NCBI GenBank assembly: GCA_021234155.1
Contig: JAJEKV010000342.1
Coordinates: 186,001-250,000 of the forward strand
Reading direction: 5' to 3'
DNA length: 64,000 nt
Source of the DNA: Isoetes taiwanensis
Lineage: Eukaryota; Streptophyta; Lycopodiopsida; Isoetales; Isoetaceae
In this document: in pieces, positions 11,439 through 23,129 of the stretch
Layout of the letters: each line of letters begins with the position of its first letter
Numbering within the stretch: position 1 is the stretch's first letter
The notes under the pieces: generated by a model
Databases searched by the model: none
What the model saw: the letters and a program-made list of their open reading frames with translations, nothing else
What the model was told of the DNA's origin: nothing
Position numbers and translations under genes: made by a program

Positions 11439-11813
11439 TTAACACGTAATGAATATTTGATGTCGCGGTTGCATCATCATCGTAAACTTGCTATCTTCTC
11501 CACTTTCTAGAGTAGATGTTAAGTCAAAATTGAGGGATAAACGACCACATCCGTCCGCTATGTAGAAATCGGATCTGCATAATAGGGATAATGATTCAAA
11601 GGAATTTATCGTACCAAAATGGCCATGTGCTAGTAGAATCACATGAAAACCAAATGGTAAAAGAGGCATATCACCTGAAATAGTAGCATCTACGAGAGCA
11701 AACACTAATTGTGCGCATGATTCAATGGCATTGTCGATTTGCTTCCACTTCATAAGCTGCGAAAATGTAATCTGAGTCTCAAAACTGAGTTTACATCTGA
11801 TTAGAGATGGCAT
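11439..11813 (-). CDS. Unrecognised 124-residue reading frame
   Basis: An open frame on the minus strand with no recognised family; it contains LLPFGFHVILLAHGHFG. Base composition equals the flanks. No initiation context, splice or neighbour evidence is available. It may be chance or a decayed fragment. Confidence 0.18.
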   Translation of the reverse strand: MPSLIRCKLSFETQITFSQLMKWKQIDNAIESCAQLVFALVDATISGDMPLLPFGFHVILLAHGHFGTINSFESLSLLCRSDFYIADGCGRLSLNFDLTSTLESGEDSKFTMMMQPRHQIFITC

Positions 11814-12599
11814 CTTTTTCTGTTACCGAGCGGGGACAATCTCTCTAGGTAAGATTGGACCAGCTTGAGTACCATGTCCCTCCAATTTTATCACTTCCAG
11901 GAACTGTACACATCACTAATAGTTTAAGGCGTATATACCATGTGAGTGAAAGAAGTGGGTTTTACCCTAAACCGTATGTATAAAACTGGGAGGGGCTTGG
12001 CTGGGGGGTTTTCTGGGGAATCCGAGTGTAATATGTATATCGGGAAGGGCGTTTAGAAGGTTGGACAAAGGCGTGATATGGGAGGGTTTTTTCGACCCCA
12101 TTAACGTGGCGTATCACCTTTATAGTAGGTGAACCCCGGCGCACTAAATGACTTCGTTTACTTATGCATGCATAGTTTCAAGTTTTATTACTTTCTCCTT
12201 CCTTTGAGGAATGGATTATGGGAGAGATTGGCCAACACAAAGGTGCATCTGCCCGCATAATGCCACAATCTTCCCATTCCCGAAAGATGCTCGTAGAGAA
12301 GTCCGGCGTGGTTGAAGGATATTCTAGAAAAATCACCATGTAATAGCATGTAATTTGACAAATAAATTGGTAGGGTTAGGTGTTTTAGATTTGTGGGATT
12401 TTTTTTCTTGGAGGTTTTTCTTTATTGGTTAAGAGGGTTTTTATTTCGGTAGAGCTAAATTGTGAACTATTTGGTGGCATGAACATATAACAAAAAAAAA
12501 ATGATTGGACAATTGGCTTAAATGGAGAATAACTTGACATACATTTATTTAGCGAAGTAATTGAAAGAAAATATAGAAAACGAACATGTTTCAAAGGAT
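11814..12599. other. Intergenic, no gene recognised
   Basis: AT-rich with one G-rich stretch at about 11990-12080. No domain or repeat was recognised. Confidence 0.4.
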
Positions 12600-14560
12600 T
12601 GATCATGAGGGGCATCATCGTAACTACTGGGTTGGATGATGTCAATAGTCAATCTTAGATCTTGCTTTAATACCCTTGCGAAGACATACATTATATGCTT
12701 GCATGGAGTATGTTGCTTCTTCATTGTTCTAGCCTGGAAATCTGCACAGGTGCATGTTGGATATTTGCAAATGCTTATCTTGTAAGTTTCGTTTGGCCGT
12801 CTAATACAGTACTCAACATGTAAGTGAGTGAGGTATGATGACTCTCATTGAAAGCAGTTCACATCCCAAATGTAGAGCTTGTTCAAGTCTAATTTCTGCA
12901 TCCTTCCCCAATTTTGTCCTTCTATTCATGCGTTTTCCAAACCGCTCCATAACTATCATGGGCTTACTTGACATAGTGTAATCATTGTGCCCACTAGAAG
13001 CTGTAGCATTGCATGAATGGATCCCTCTAATAGAGAAACTTCCTCTCTCCAACATTCCCAACTCTTGACTGTTTAGATTGGCCCCAGTACATATTGGCCA
13101 ATCAATAGGTCTCGATGGCACATGTACTATATTGGTAGAGGGATACAATGTGTATTGCATATGATCAGGGCAGAACCTAAATTTTTGTATGACCTCCCTT
13201 CCATTTGCTTTCCTTACCCCTGTAAAACATGGTGTTGTAGTGGATTTGGTTATAATCTTATTGACATTTCCTACCATTCAACCCCAATCTTCCCTGGCAC
13301 TTCACTCTACTACCTGGCTTAGTTCTTCTTATTGCCCACTCTTCTTCAGCCACATCAAACTCATGAACAACATATACTGCTTCATCAAATACTATGTTAC
13401 GCCTTCGTGATGCATCCATTCTAATTCTAGCTTGCGTATGAGCCGCTTATTTGGACGATGACTTCCCCGATCCCATGTCTTTGTTGTACTCAAAACTATC
13501 TCTAGTTCGCTTTAAGAATTATTTGATTGTTTCCTCCGGAACCGGATCTATGGGGTAGATTCGGTATGCAAACAATGTGAATTGACTACATTAACACAAC
13601 CTGAAGGACTTACATTGCTAGTAGCGGGGAGTGCCTAATCTTCAATCAATGTAGCCAATCGGGACCGTGCCAACAAAGTTATGTTCTCTATGTGCTTTTA
13701 CACTTTGCACTTTGTAATCGGCTTCTATCAAATCATATAGACAAGCATCATACAAGCTTACATTATTGATATAACCTCTTGATGCTAACCAACCGGCATG
13801 TCTAGATTCCGATAAATTTGTTTTGGTATGCGCAGAGCTAGATCAATACCATCATGCATGAAATTATCCCATCTACTAGCTCTTTGGTGCCACTATGCAA
13901 GCCAAGATCCCTCAGGTAAATCTCGGTGGATTAGCTTTTCTTGGCCACCAAGAAATAATATTTTGATATGCTACTTCGGCTTCTTCTACGGATCTTTGCC
14001 GACCTCCATACCGCATGAAGTTAGATGTTCTTGCCTATGCTCATGAATAATGAGTTTATTTTGTATGTCTCTGTGAACCTTTGCTCCCAATGAAATTGAC
14101 AACCACATTCTCTTCCTTCCATTGGTTGACCATCATTGAACATCAAGCGAATGGCATTCCAATTAGCTTGAGCTTGGCCGGGCCATAAATCCTCTAAATT
14201 GGGCCCGCTTTGAGCTCTTCCATATCATTACATTATTAAGCTTCTTTCAGAACTTTTGCTTGCAAGGCGAGATCTTCAGTTTTCATCTCACAAGTTGTTA
14301 TTGTCAATCGACAACGCATCTTTGAAAAATTATAGAAAAAAAGATATAAATAAATGTCATTAAAATGAATAAAATAGAAGTTCAATGAGTACCTAGGGAC
14401 ATAAACATGACAAGCCAAATTTGTCCATCTAGGTATACGTTTAACATGATCAAAATGAATCAAGAATTTTCCAAGTCACCTCGAGGGGTGCATTCGTTAA
14501 CAAGCTCCACTCGAGATCCAGGGACCAATTATGGACATTTTGAATATACAACATCGACCA
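12600..14560 (-). pseudogene. SWIM zinc-finger gene relic with an intron
   Basis: Read right to left. An exon contains DHVKRIPRWTNLACHVYVP (about 14390-14460), then a probable intron (donor GTACTC, acceptor TTTTCAAAG, about 14304-14393), then RCRLTITTCEMKTEDLALQA, NLEDLWPGQAQANWNAIRLM and ECGCQFHWEQRFTETYKIN (about 14060-14300). Next come MRYGGRQRSVEEAEVAYQN and a patchwork of frames with YINNVSLYDACLYDLIEADY (about 13720-14040). A 154-residue open frame follows (12813-13277), and after one frameshift a SWIM finger, CTCADFQ...TPCKHIMYVF (about 12670-12770), with the CxC...CxH ligands intact. SWIM fingers occur in MULE transposases, FAR1-type factors and some plant nuclear proteins. The upstream FHW block resembles SWIM-containing plant proteins I know only generally. 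Many stops and frame changes make it a relic. Whether it was host or transposon is open. Confidence 0.6.
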
Positions 14561-15120
14561 GCCTAATTCTTCGTTGATTTGCTTGCTCATGAGTTTTTAA
14601 TAACTATTGCCAATGGCATGGGCATGCACATTTTTCACACTATTATCAATGGTGCATATATTTGCATTTCTATTTCTATTGATCAAGCAATTCCTTAGTG
14701 TGTTATTGTTAAAAGTGGCAAGTGGTATAAGAAGCTGATGTTCTCTCTCCTAAATGGTCCAGAACTTGCTTATTTTTTTGAGATAAATCTTCTACATTTA
14801 ATAGTAACTGTCATAGTCTACACCTCATGAACCTACTCCTGTTGCAATTTAAAGGGGAACTTAGCTTTTAAAGCTGTTCCTATGTCGGGAACGCATTTGA
14901 TGATTATTATACCTAGCGGATCGCGATGCACACCGTGCCGATTTATATCGGGCTACGTCAACAGATGGGTGGCGAAGGTACGAGGCCCACCATCTAAGGA
15001 AATCCACCAACGAGGAGCGATGCAATTAGAGATGGAGACATTTCGAAAGTGAGACATCCAATCGAGCTTGAACAATTTAAAGAGAGCATGCGATCCGAAG
15101 TCCGTGAGATGATGCAAGAA
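14561..15120. other. Intergenic, no gene recognised
   Basis: AT-rich to about 14880, then mixed composition. A 107-residue + frame (15049-15372) runs through the GGGA microsatellite and is an artefact of it. Confidence 0.5.
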
Positions 15121-15208
15121 GAGGAAGGAAGGGAGGGAGGGAGGGAGGGAGGGAGGGAGGGAGGGAGGGAGGGGAGGGAGGAAGGAAGGAAGGAAGGAAA
15201 GGAAGGAT
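15121..15208 (+). repeat. (GGGA)n/(GGAA)n microsatellite
   Basis: GGAA units flank a run of about a dozen GGGA units. On the minus strand this is the 3' tail of the adjacent retroposon copy H4. Confidence 0.9.
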
Positions 15209-15395
15209 ATTTTAACGTCCACCGAGGCCAACTAGCCTATGAGACGGTGGGATACAATGTAGTGGAAAGTTCCAAACACAAAAGAAAACAAAAACCCCGG
15301 TGGACAATGTGTCTCTACCACGGGATGAAAAACTCCCCATGTGGGAGGAAAAACCCTTGTAGTAGGCATTGAGAGGCCCCATCTAGGGCTCAAAT
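15121..15395 (-). mobile_element. Short retroposon copy (H4) with microsatellite tail
   Basis: On the minus strand: a hairpin (arms 15359-15371 and 15305-15321) enclosing AAGGGTTTTTCCTCCC and GGGGAGTTTTTCATCCCG; then a T-rich stretch; then GTCTCATAGGCTAGTTGGCC and GGTGGACGTTAAAA; then a TTCC/CTCC tail. The last block recurs at 31900, 26020 and 27090, always beside a microsatellite. The architecture suits a SINE-like or truncated LTR-derived retroposon. Just upstream on the minus strand is GGGAATTTGAGCCC, weakly like a pol III B box. I cannot confirm a tRNA origin. Confidence 0.6.
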
Positions 15396-15439
15396 TCCCG
15401 GTCTTTGTGAGGGACTCCCGATGGTGGGAGACTTGCGAG

Positions 15440-17120
15440 AATGTAGGATCAGCGGCGTGCCACCATTACGCAAGCTGCCAGTTGATGAATTGCTATCTCG
15501 AAAGCATCCGAGATCGGCATGAGATCTTTCGGATGTGTGCATATGCTGGGCATTCCCAGAGCATGGTGTTCATCTTCTACTATTTGCATGTGACAAAGAT
15601 CGGGCATAATCTCATGCTCTGGGATTCCTCGCCTCCATTGCACTCCCCCCAAATGGTCTCTGGCTTCGAGATGGTGGGACCCCCTCGTCCTTATTGCAGG
15701 CTATAGCTCTGGATTTCTTGGTAGAGATGTGTGCCTTGGTCGGGTGGGGGCCGTGTTCAGCGGCGGATTGACCCTGCGGTGGTAGTGCCCTGTTTTGGGC
15801 TTTGCAAGAGTGGGCTTATCCCACGAGAGGCAAAAGAAAGCGGGTCATTCAAATTACTCTGCCCGCGGATATCCAAACATATCCATAATGTGTTGATAGT
15901 CTATGGACCATTTTTACGAACCATCCCCTACAATGCTCCCCACACTCTCGCGGGGACGTTGTGGCCTTTTGTGCCAATAACAGAGCGGGGGAGGAAGACG
16001 CCAGGCATCCATTCTCTGCCAACCTTATGGAAATACGCAAAGGTGCTCAAGCATAGCGTATCGCCGAAGGCCAAAAGCCGCCTCCTCATACAAAATCAGA
16101 TAAGGAACTGTGGTCCTTGACGCCTAGGTCGTATGTCGAAAGCCTTATTGCCCTCTCTAGCTTATCCCAAGTACCCTTGCTAACCGCCGGTCCCGGACCT
16201 CTACCCCATACTGACAATACTAGTTCCACGAGTGCTTTCCGGAATAGGTGCTTTTATGTGCCCAATCGCGATACATCTATTCTCAGAATGTAGCCTATTC
16301 TCAGATTGCATCTGAGTGGCTTTCCATCCCGCTACCGACCCTTCTTTCTACACAATCATCCCATAGCATGTTAGCGAGAAATCGATTCCCGTGATACTTA
16401 AAGGTCCTTACAACTTCCATTCTTTGTCCTCTCGTAATAGAAGTGGGATATCATCGCGGTGCATTGCGATTGGCAATGCCTTTTGGTTTTCTGGCGGTTG
16501 ACCATCATTCCTCGCTATGTCACGTAATTGATCGAGAGCATCCAAATGTTCCCCGCATACTCCTAGTCGTATGGGATAATAAGCCCGACGTCGTCGAGAT
16601 AGAGCAACCGCTTTTATCTTGATATGCCTCGGCAACTCAAGGGCCACCACCTCCATGTTCTTGCATCCAGGTTCCAACTTGTCAATACATAGTCCAAAGA
16701 GCGTTGGAGATAACGAGGCATCCCATTTAACACATATGGTGTTGTTCACCGGTGGTCCGATGCGTGCAAAGTGGCATATATTCCGTCATAGAGCCGATGT
16801 AGATGGCATTCGCAAATCTCGTGGGACATGTAGCTCCCCGCAAGCGTTGACACAAACATGTCAGGGGACCGTATCATATCGCCTTAAAATCCCGAAACAA
16901 CAATACAAGTCCACGCCTTGCATTGAGGCTAGCTTCCATAAGGATTCGAGAGTAAAATATGATCACTGTGGAGTGGGGGTGGCGGAAACGCCCGCCAACT
17001 GCCGCGTGCTCCAGTTCCTCCGCCCATTGCGTTAACTTCTTCTCTAGCACACCGCTAGAAGTTTTTCGAGTAATTGCGGGCTCACCATGATCATCACCGG
17101 AAGTTGGTGGAGTCATCCAC
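15440..17120 (-). pseudogene. LINE reverse transcriptase fragment, GC-rich family (LINE-4)
   Basis: On the minus strand, reverse-transcriptase blocks appear in order: GRFRHPHSTVIIFYSRILM and VLLFRDFKAI (about 16880-17000), VKWDASLSPTLFGLCIDKLE (about 16670-16730), LLYLDDVGLI (about 16590), then EHLDALDQLRDIAR. The order matches non-LTR retrotransposon RTs: a GFR..ST block, VDF.KAFD, QGCPLSPTLF, and YxDD with YLDD here instead of YADD. The C-terminal part continues to about 15450 with EDEHHALGMPSICTHP, where a C-rich ending is usual. Several frameshifts and stops exist. The 5' half (endonuclease) is absent, so this is a 5'-truncated copy. The retroposon H4 abuts its 3' end. Confidence 0.75.
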
Positions 17121-17853
17121 GCTTCAAAATCTTATGAATAGGGTGACCTTGCTAACCATCCATTTCCGTGGAGGCCCCTCTCGATGGCCCGATTGAATAT
17201 GTAGCATAATAACGGGGGGTTTCTTTTTGTATTTTTATACACTTTTACTAAGGTTTTTATATGATTTGATGATCAGATTTTTGTGAGATGTACTAATCGG
17301 ACATCTAGAGTGCACATACCTTCACATTGGCGTTATTCAATGGTTATGCCTATGATTTCTAAAAATATCACAATTCAAGCATGCAAACATCGAACAAAGG
17401 TATTTTAGGGTTACTTAATTGTTCGAGGGTTGTGCTTCTACATGTTCTTCTCTCACGGATTGGCAAGGCAAAAGTTAGCAGGACTTTTGTTTGAGCGACC
17501 CTAGTACATTACGGTATAGTTTCATTCTTCGGTATGAAGCACCCATAAAATCCTTTTCTTTAGTAATCGAGATGCATGGAACAACTCTCTTTTGTATTTC
17601 GGCAGCTTCGGCAAGCAGGGCTGTATGCGAATTAAAAAGGCGAGTCTCGAGGATTTAAGAACGGAATCGATTCTTCTTATCCATTTTATGCTTCATCCGA
17701 CCCTAATGCTATTTTTCTTAAGTCGTTTACTATGCTAGTCAGAATTGAAATCGCACCCCAAAATGGAGACAAAAGCTTGACTTAAAAATCACTTTTAGAA
17801 CTATTAGTCAAAGTGCAAAAATTTAAACCGAGGTAAACCGTCAATGTATTTGA

Positions 17854-18180
17854 GGATGCATCACATATAATCTTTATCTTACCGATAATTTCTTTGTATT
17901 TGAGCGGATACCAAGCAAATTTCTAGTTGGCGTAAAGTTAGAGAATATTATTGTGGGGATATGTGATGAAAAGGGAAAAGATTGGCCGATACAGCTTGAT
18001 GTAGGACATAGTCTAGAAATGGATTTGGCAAGAGGAATGTCAACCGCCCTTTTACCAAAGGAAAATGTCAATTGCCACGACATAATTTTGCCAACATCAC
18101 CGGCAGACCGGTCCGAAACGTGTCACATGCTCTCTAATCGTGGACTTGGACTAACTATCCGTGTGTTTACTACTTCCTAA
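17854..18180 (+). pseudogene. B3 DNA-binding domain fragment (REM/VRN1-like)
   Basis: An open stretch encodes TDNFFVFERIPSKFLVGVKL, then NIIVGICDEKGKDWPIQL, LARGMSTALLPKENVNCHDI and GLGLTIRVF. The pattern fits plant B3 domains: a basic-aromatic start, IPxKF, G..W.v.l, a G-W-like helix region and a final I.VF strand. B3 domains bind DNA in plant transcription factors. The usual GW before the helix reads RGMST. There is no start codon before the domain and a stop closes it. It lies inside E1, so it is most simply a captured gene fragment. The similarity is moderate. Confidence 0.5.
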
Positions 18181-20254
18181 GTTGAAATTGGGCATCTTGC
18201 ATCTTTTTCTTTGAAAATCGCATTGCTTAGGTTAAGGTTGAAATGAACAAGGCCAAAACAGTTATAGCAGAAAACAAGCCATGGAAGCATTTTAGGGAGC
18301 CAATGCATTCTAAACTTTTCAGCAAGGGATGATCAAAATTTTTCAGGTTATTTGACAAAAGAGATGATTAATAATGTAAGCGAAAGCAGATTTATATTTA
18401 TGTTCCTTGATCCAGTGATTTTAACCATAATTTGTGGATGCATGTAGCTTGAGTTTCGCTTTGATCCTCCCCAGATCGTGCATTTATAAAAAGGTTGGAG
18501 AGTATATAGTACAAGGTGTTCTGGAAAATACTGGTCTTAAAGAATGATACTTGAAAAGGAAAGTATAGCTTGTTAGGAGAGGGAGGCTATCCACTTGAAA
18601 CCGGGCATACATTGTCATGGCGTTTGAAGCCGAAAGTGCGTGCTCTCCTAGAAATATTTTGCCCGGTCTTTACCTACATGTTTACATAATTCACACCGCA
18701 CAAAATTACGATTTGCCAAGATACAAGAAATTTCCGTGATTTCATGCATATATAGTGGATGAATTTCGTAATGTATGCCTTGGTTCTAATGGGTTACGTG
18801 GTGACCCTTTGAGGCTTCAGTTTGTGTCCCTTGAGGCTTCGGGTTGTCCTGGATGGAGGAAGCAACTCATATCTCAAAGATGGATGTGCACCATTCAAGC
18901 ATTTGTTAGATGTCGATATTGGGAACTTCAACCTACCTATAGAATTGAGAGATAAACTTACGAGGAGAGCATTGAATTAGTAGTTGTTCCTTTCTAGTGC
19001 CGCAGCTCTCCCTCACGCCTATATGCTTGCTTAGCTGCATTTTTCATTTTAGCTTATATTTTTTTGTTAAGGTTTTGGAGATAATCCTAGAAAACCTCTC
19101 GCCGGATTATCATCTTTGACCTTTCCTCTCTCGGATGTCTATTCCTAAATACCACAATTACCAAGTATGAAAATACTTGGTGATTGTAGCTTTGTGAAAA
19201 AAGAAGATGGATACTGGCCGCATTTTTTGTCCGGCTTTTTGGTTTACATCGCAGATATATTGATCCGCGAACTGTGAGTCTTGGTTTCAAATTTGCTCTT
19301 TGAATACAAGGCTCTCCGTGACTTTGTTTTTGGCGGTGAATACATCTAGCGACATCTGGGAGATATCAAGTATTACGCCAAATCATCCGTTAAAGTGTTC
19401 TTAGGGTGCTTGGATATTTTGCTCCATCAAATATTGCAAAAGGGGAAGGTCTAAAATTGCAGAGGGTAAGAAATAAAAAAAACCAAAGTGATCCGAAAGT
19501 TATTGTTGAATGGAGAAAACCTATGTTGTGCTTTGGGATAGTATACGTGATCTCTTGTATTCAGTAATCTAAAATTCCCTATGCAGACTTCTATTTGTTT
19601 ATTTGCGGTCGTAAGCCGTTCTCTATGTTTCTTTTGCCCGGCGAAGACACGGATATAATCAACTCGACGCCTTGAGCCGGAAGCAATAGTAGAATATCAA
19701 AGATCTACAACCTCGTCAAGCAAAGACCAAATTCATGATATGATATGCGGACATAAATTACTAGCTTCTTTATAATGGAGTAAAGCATTAGATCTCACGC
19801 GGTGGCAATATATGCTAGATATTATCGTGATACAAATGGCTATTATAATACAAATGGCTATTATATATTAGACCTTTAATATGGTGGATGTCAAAGGATC
19901 AATGCAAGTTCTTTGATACATTCAATCGATTAGAAACATATCGAGGTAATGAAAAAAGATTATATTGTGTGCAAGAGTTATTATCTAGATATTGAACTAT
20001 TCAATATCCTTGTAACATATGCTTGAAATAGATGTTTGAAGTTTTTATTTTCCTCTTTGAAGTCTTTATTTTCCTGTTTGCCTTCAAATCTTTTTGATAA
20101 CATAAATCATTAATAATCTTCAACAACTTTAATTATACTCCCCCCCTTAATAATACAACTCATATTTTGAGTTTTATTCACGTTTATGGATTTTTAGCTT
20201 AAATTTCTTATATTCGTAACATCAACTCATCCAAGTGTCATGTAACGTTGTTTG
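18181..20254. other. E1 interior, no further gene recognised
   Basis: Mixed AT-rich DNA. Short frames at 18755-18955 (+) and 19087-19290 (-) resemble nothing. A local duplication of ATACAAATGGCTATTATA occurs at about 19831-19867. Confidence 0.4.
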
Positions 20255-20559
20255 TTTTTTGCCCCGAAGGGGCAAAATTTTTTTTTAAGCTATAACACAA
20301 ACCATTACATTACACGCATTAAAATTAAACCCCCCCTTAAACCCCCTTTTGTTTGGGTGCATATTCACACGGGGGGTGACGTAGGGCAGCGAGAGCCCTT
20401 ATAATTATGTTTTGCATGTACAAAATCAACACCATATAGTATATTGCCTGAAACCTTATAGTATTTTGCAAATCTTGTTATACAAGATAACAAATTCTCA
20501 GACATCCGGACCCACAAACGAGGAACTTTGTGTACGGTGTAGATTACGGAATAAGGGGT

Positions 20560-22566
20560 GAATATGTAGTATAATAACAGGGGGTTGTTTTTGTATTTTT
20601 GTACGTTTTTTAACATGGTTTTTATATGATTTCATGGGCGTATTCCATGGGATGTACAGATCAGTACATCTAGAGTGCGCATACCCCAACAGTGATTTTA
20701 ACATTTTCTGCCAATGGTGGGCACCCATGTATTTTTTATCTTGTACTTGGTGGTGTATGAATTTTGGGGCATTGCATGCAGGCCTCGGGGGTTTTAATTT
20801 TAGGGTTTGTGATTTTTTTGATCAAGCTTTGCGTTGGATATGGCTGTGAGTGAGGGACTTCAGAGTTTAGGGCGAGCAAGGGCAGTGAACTAGCTTCCAC
20901 AAAGGTATCAAGTTTTTGTATTTTTGTTGCTCTTTGTGTCAAGCAGAATTTGTCTTTGCCTAAAGTATTGAGAAGATCCCGGATGAGCGAAAAAGTCCGC
21001 CCTAAACCTCGAAAAACGCAGCTTCCTCTATTTGGATCTTGCGATTTGCTCTTGCCAATGAAGCCGATCCTGCAGCTTTACTCTTGCTGTGCCATTCGCC
21101 CCCATTCCGGGCAGATTTCCTATGAAGTGCGCATTGCGCGCATTTATTTGTGCGAGTCCGCATAGCCCGAGATGGATTTGGGCAAATTCAAGCAATAGCA
21201 AATGTAAAGTGACCAAAGGGGCCGATTTCCCTACAATCCAAGCAGAGATGTAGGCCACAGCCAGAGGAGGACACAGAAAGGATGCCATGAGGCCCTTAAC
21301 GCAGATAACAAAATGAGTAGAAAGGGTGGGAATCTGGCATCTGAATTAAGTTGTGCCATGGTCTACAAAGGATTGAAATGCATGTGGCAGTAAAAATTTC
21401 AAGAAAACGGTGAAACACATGGAAGGCGACAGATTATATTTGGCAAAGAAACTTCTGTGTAGCAAGATGCTCATGGCTACCACATAATTTGATTTGATAT
21501 ATCCGAATCTACCTATGTTTGAAGCTTGTTGGTGTTTCCAAAAAAAAAAACGTGTAATTTTAAGTTCATCACCAGCCTAACTTTCTTGCTCTTAGTTGTG
21601 CCATTAACAATATCCAAATTTGCTTGTTGCAACACATGGAAGGCAACATATTATATTTGGCAAAGACTTGCGTGTATCCGGATGCTCATGGCTACAACAT
21701 AATTTGATTTGCTATGTCCGGAGTCTACCTATGTTTGAGGGCTTGTTGGCGTTTTTAAAAAAACTATAATTTTAAGTTTATCACTAGTTATTGCTCTTAG
21801 TCGCGCCATTCACAATATCCAAATTTGCTTGTTTTTAACACATGGAAGAAGCATGTATTATATATTTGGCATTAGCTTCTGGTAGTCCGGATGCTCATGG
21901 CTCCAATGTAATTTGATTTTGCTATGTCCGCCTATGTTTGAGCCTTGTTGGATGTTTCCATTAAAAAACACAGTAATTTTAAGTTTATCACCGCCTAACT
22001 TTATTGCTCTTAGTTGTGCCATTAAGAATATCCAAATTTGCTTGGTTCATAGCATGAATCCGCCCACTTCTTTGGTTTACGCCCTTCTAAGACATGCAAT
22101 GTCTTTGGTTAATCTTTATTCTTTTTCCTTTTTTTTCTCTTTTTGGAGACGTCATTACAAATGTTCTCTACCCGTTTACCTATGCTTGATTTCATTAGGG
22201 CCCGAAGGGCCAAAAAAATTTCTAATATAACAACCAACACATAACTACTATTAACATTAATTAACACAAACCATTACATCCAACACATTCAAATTAAAAT
22301 CCCCCCAAACCCCCTCGGGTTTGGGTGCATATTCACACTGGGTGACGAGGGGCAATGAGAGCCCCTAAAATTATATTTCGCATACAAAATCAAACACCAT
22401 ATAGTATATTACCTCAAATCTTATAGTATTTTACAAATCTTGTTATACAAAGATAGCAAAATTTGTACATGCACCCCACAAACGAGGAACTTTATGTATG
22501 GTGTAGATTGAGGAATAAAGGTGTTATATGCCCATCCAGCGGCTCTCGATGCCCTGAGTCACCCCC
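20560..22566 (+). mobile_element. E-family element E2, head-to-tail with E1
   Basis: Starts with module Y (GAATATGTAGTATAATAACA then GGGGGTT, ACATCTAGAGTGCGCATACC) within a few bases of the end of E1. Ends with a full module X (22196-22566) finishing GGCTCTCGATGCCC then GAGTCACC. X contains a stem: 22340-22363 pairs with 22541-22564 at 19 of 24 positions. The interior carries a satellite array (21416-22050) and no recognised gene. Tandem head-to-tail copies are known for rolling-circle Helitrons but are not proof of that class. Confidence 0.55.
21416..22050 (+). repeat. Satellite array, three units of about 206-217 bp
   Basis: Units start at CACATGGAAG (21416, 21633, 21839) and each holds, in order, TATTATATTTGGCA, GATGCTCATGGCT, TAATTTGATTTG, CTATGTTTGA..CTTGTTGG, TTTTAAGTT.ATCAC, GCTCTTAGT and AATATCCAAATTTGCTTG. 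One more unit lies inverted at about 22880-23110. Confidence 0.85.
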
Positions 22567-23125
22567 GGCGGTGAATATGCACCCAAACCAAATGGGGTTT
22601 CGTGGGATTTTAATTTGAATGTGTTGGATGTAATGGTTTGTGTTAATTAATGTTAATAGTAGTTATGTGTTGGTTGTTGTATTAGAAATTTTTTTTTCTT
22701 CCCTTCGGGCCCTAATGAAATCAAGCATAGGTAAACTAAGTAGAGAACATTTGTAATGACGCCCAAGCAAAGAGAAAAAACAAGGAAAAAAGAATAAGAG
22801 ATTAACCAAAGACATTGCATGTCTTAGAAGGGCGTAAACCAAAGAAGTGGGCCGGATTCATGCTATGAACCAAGCAAATTTGGATATTCTTAATGGCACG
22901 CCTAAGAGCAATAAAGTTAGTGGGGTGATAAACTTAAAATTACAGGTTTTTTATCGAAACATCCAACAAGGCTCAAACATAGGCGACATAGCAAATCAAA
23001 TTACATTGGAGCCATGAGCATCCGACTACACCGTAAGCTACCGCCAAATATAACTGTCAGCCTTCCATGTGTTAAAAACAAGCAAATTTGATATTGTGAG
23101 TGGCACAAATTTAAGAGCACCCTAT
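21790..23125. repeat. Large inverted duplication (fold-back), arms about 500 bp
   Basis: 22573-23125 is the reverse complement of about 21790-22339 with small changes; for example GTGAATATGCACCCAAACC at 22571 mirrors GGTTTGGGTGCATATTCAC at 22318. The strand switch lies at the terminal stem of module X. The right arm ends at the truncated LINE at about 23130. Confidence 0.85.
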
Positions 23126-23129
23126 TTCA

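Larger units (their letters stand above)
17195..20557 (+). mobile_element. E-family element E1 (shared ends, variable interior)
   Basis: Begins with module Y (GAATATGTAGCATAATAACG then GGGGGTTTC..., with ACATCTAGAGTGC about 110 bp in) and ends with module X (20255-20557: GCCCCGAAGGGGC hairpin, ACAAACCATTACAT, TGGGTGCATATTCAC, TATAGTATTTTGCAAA, ACAAACGAGGAACTTTGTG). The same Y...X order occurs in E2 and, inverted, in E3. The interior is unrelated to the others and holds a B3-domain fragment. X seems cut about 50 bp short, where E2 starts. The superfamily is not established. Shared ends with swapped interiors and gene fragments recall Helitrons or Pack-type elements. Confidence 0.55.

Noticed and set aside
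15049-15372. Gly/Arg/Glu-rich protein
   Set aside because: Translation of the GGGA/GGAA microsatellite.
15380-15420. tRNA-derived SINE head (B-box-like GGGAATTTGAGCCC)
   Set aside because: Only one weak box; no A box or cloverleaf could be placed, so a tRNA origin is not claimed.
20255-20290. GCCCCGAAGGGGC hairpin as a Helitron 3' end
   Set aside because: No CTRR at a suitable distance in all copies, and the hairpin lies several hundred bases inside the element end defined by E3.
17195-22566. E1 and E2 as a pair of LTRs
   Set aside because: Their interiors are unrelated, so they are not repeats of each other; only the ends match.
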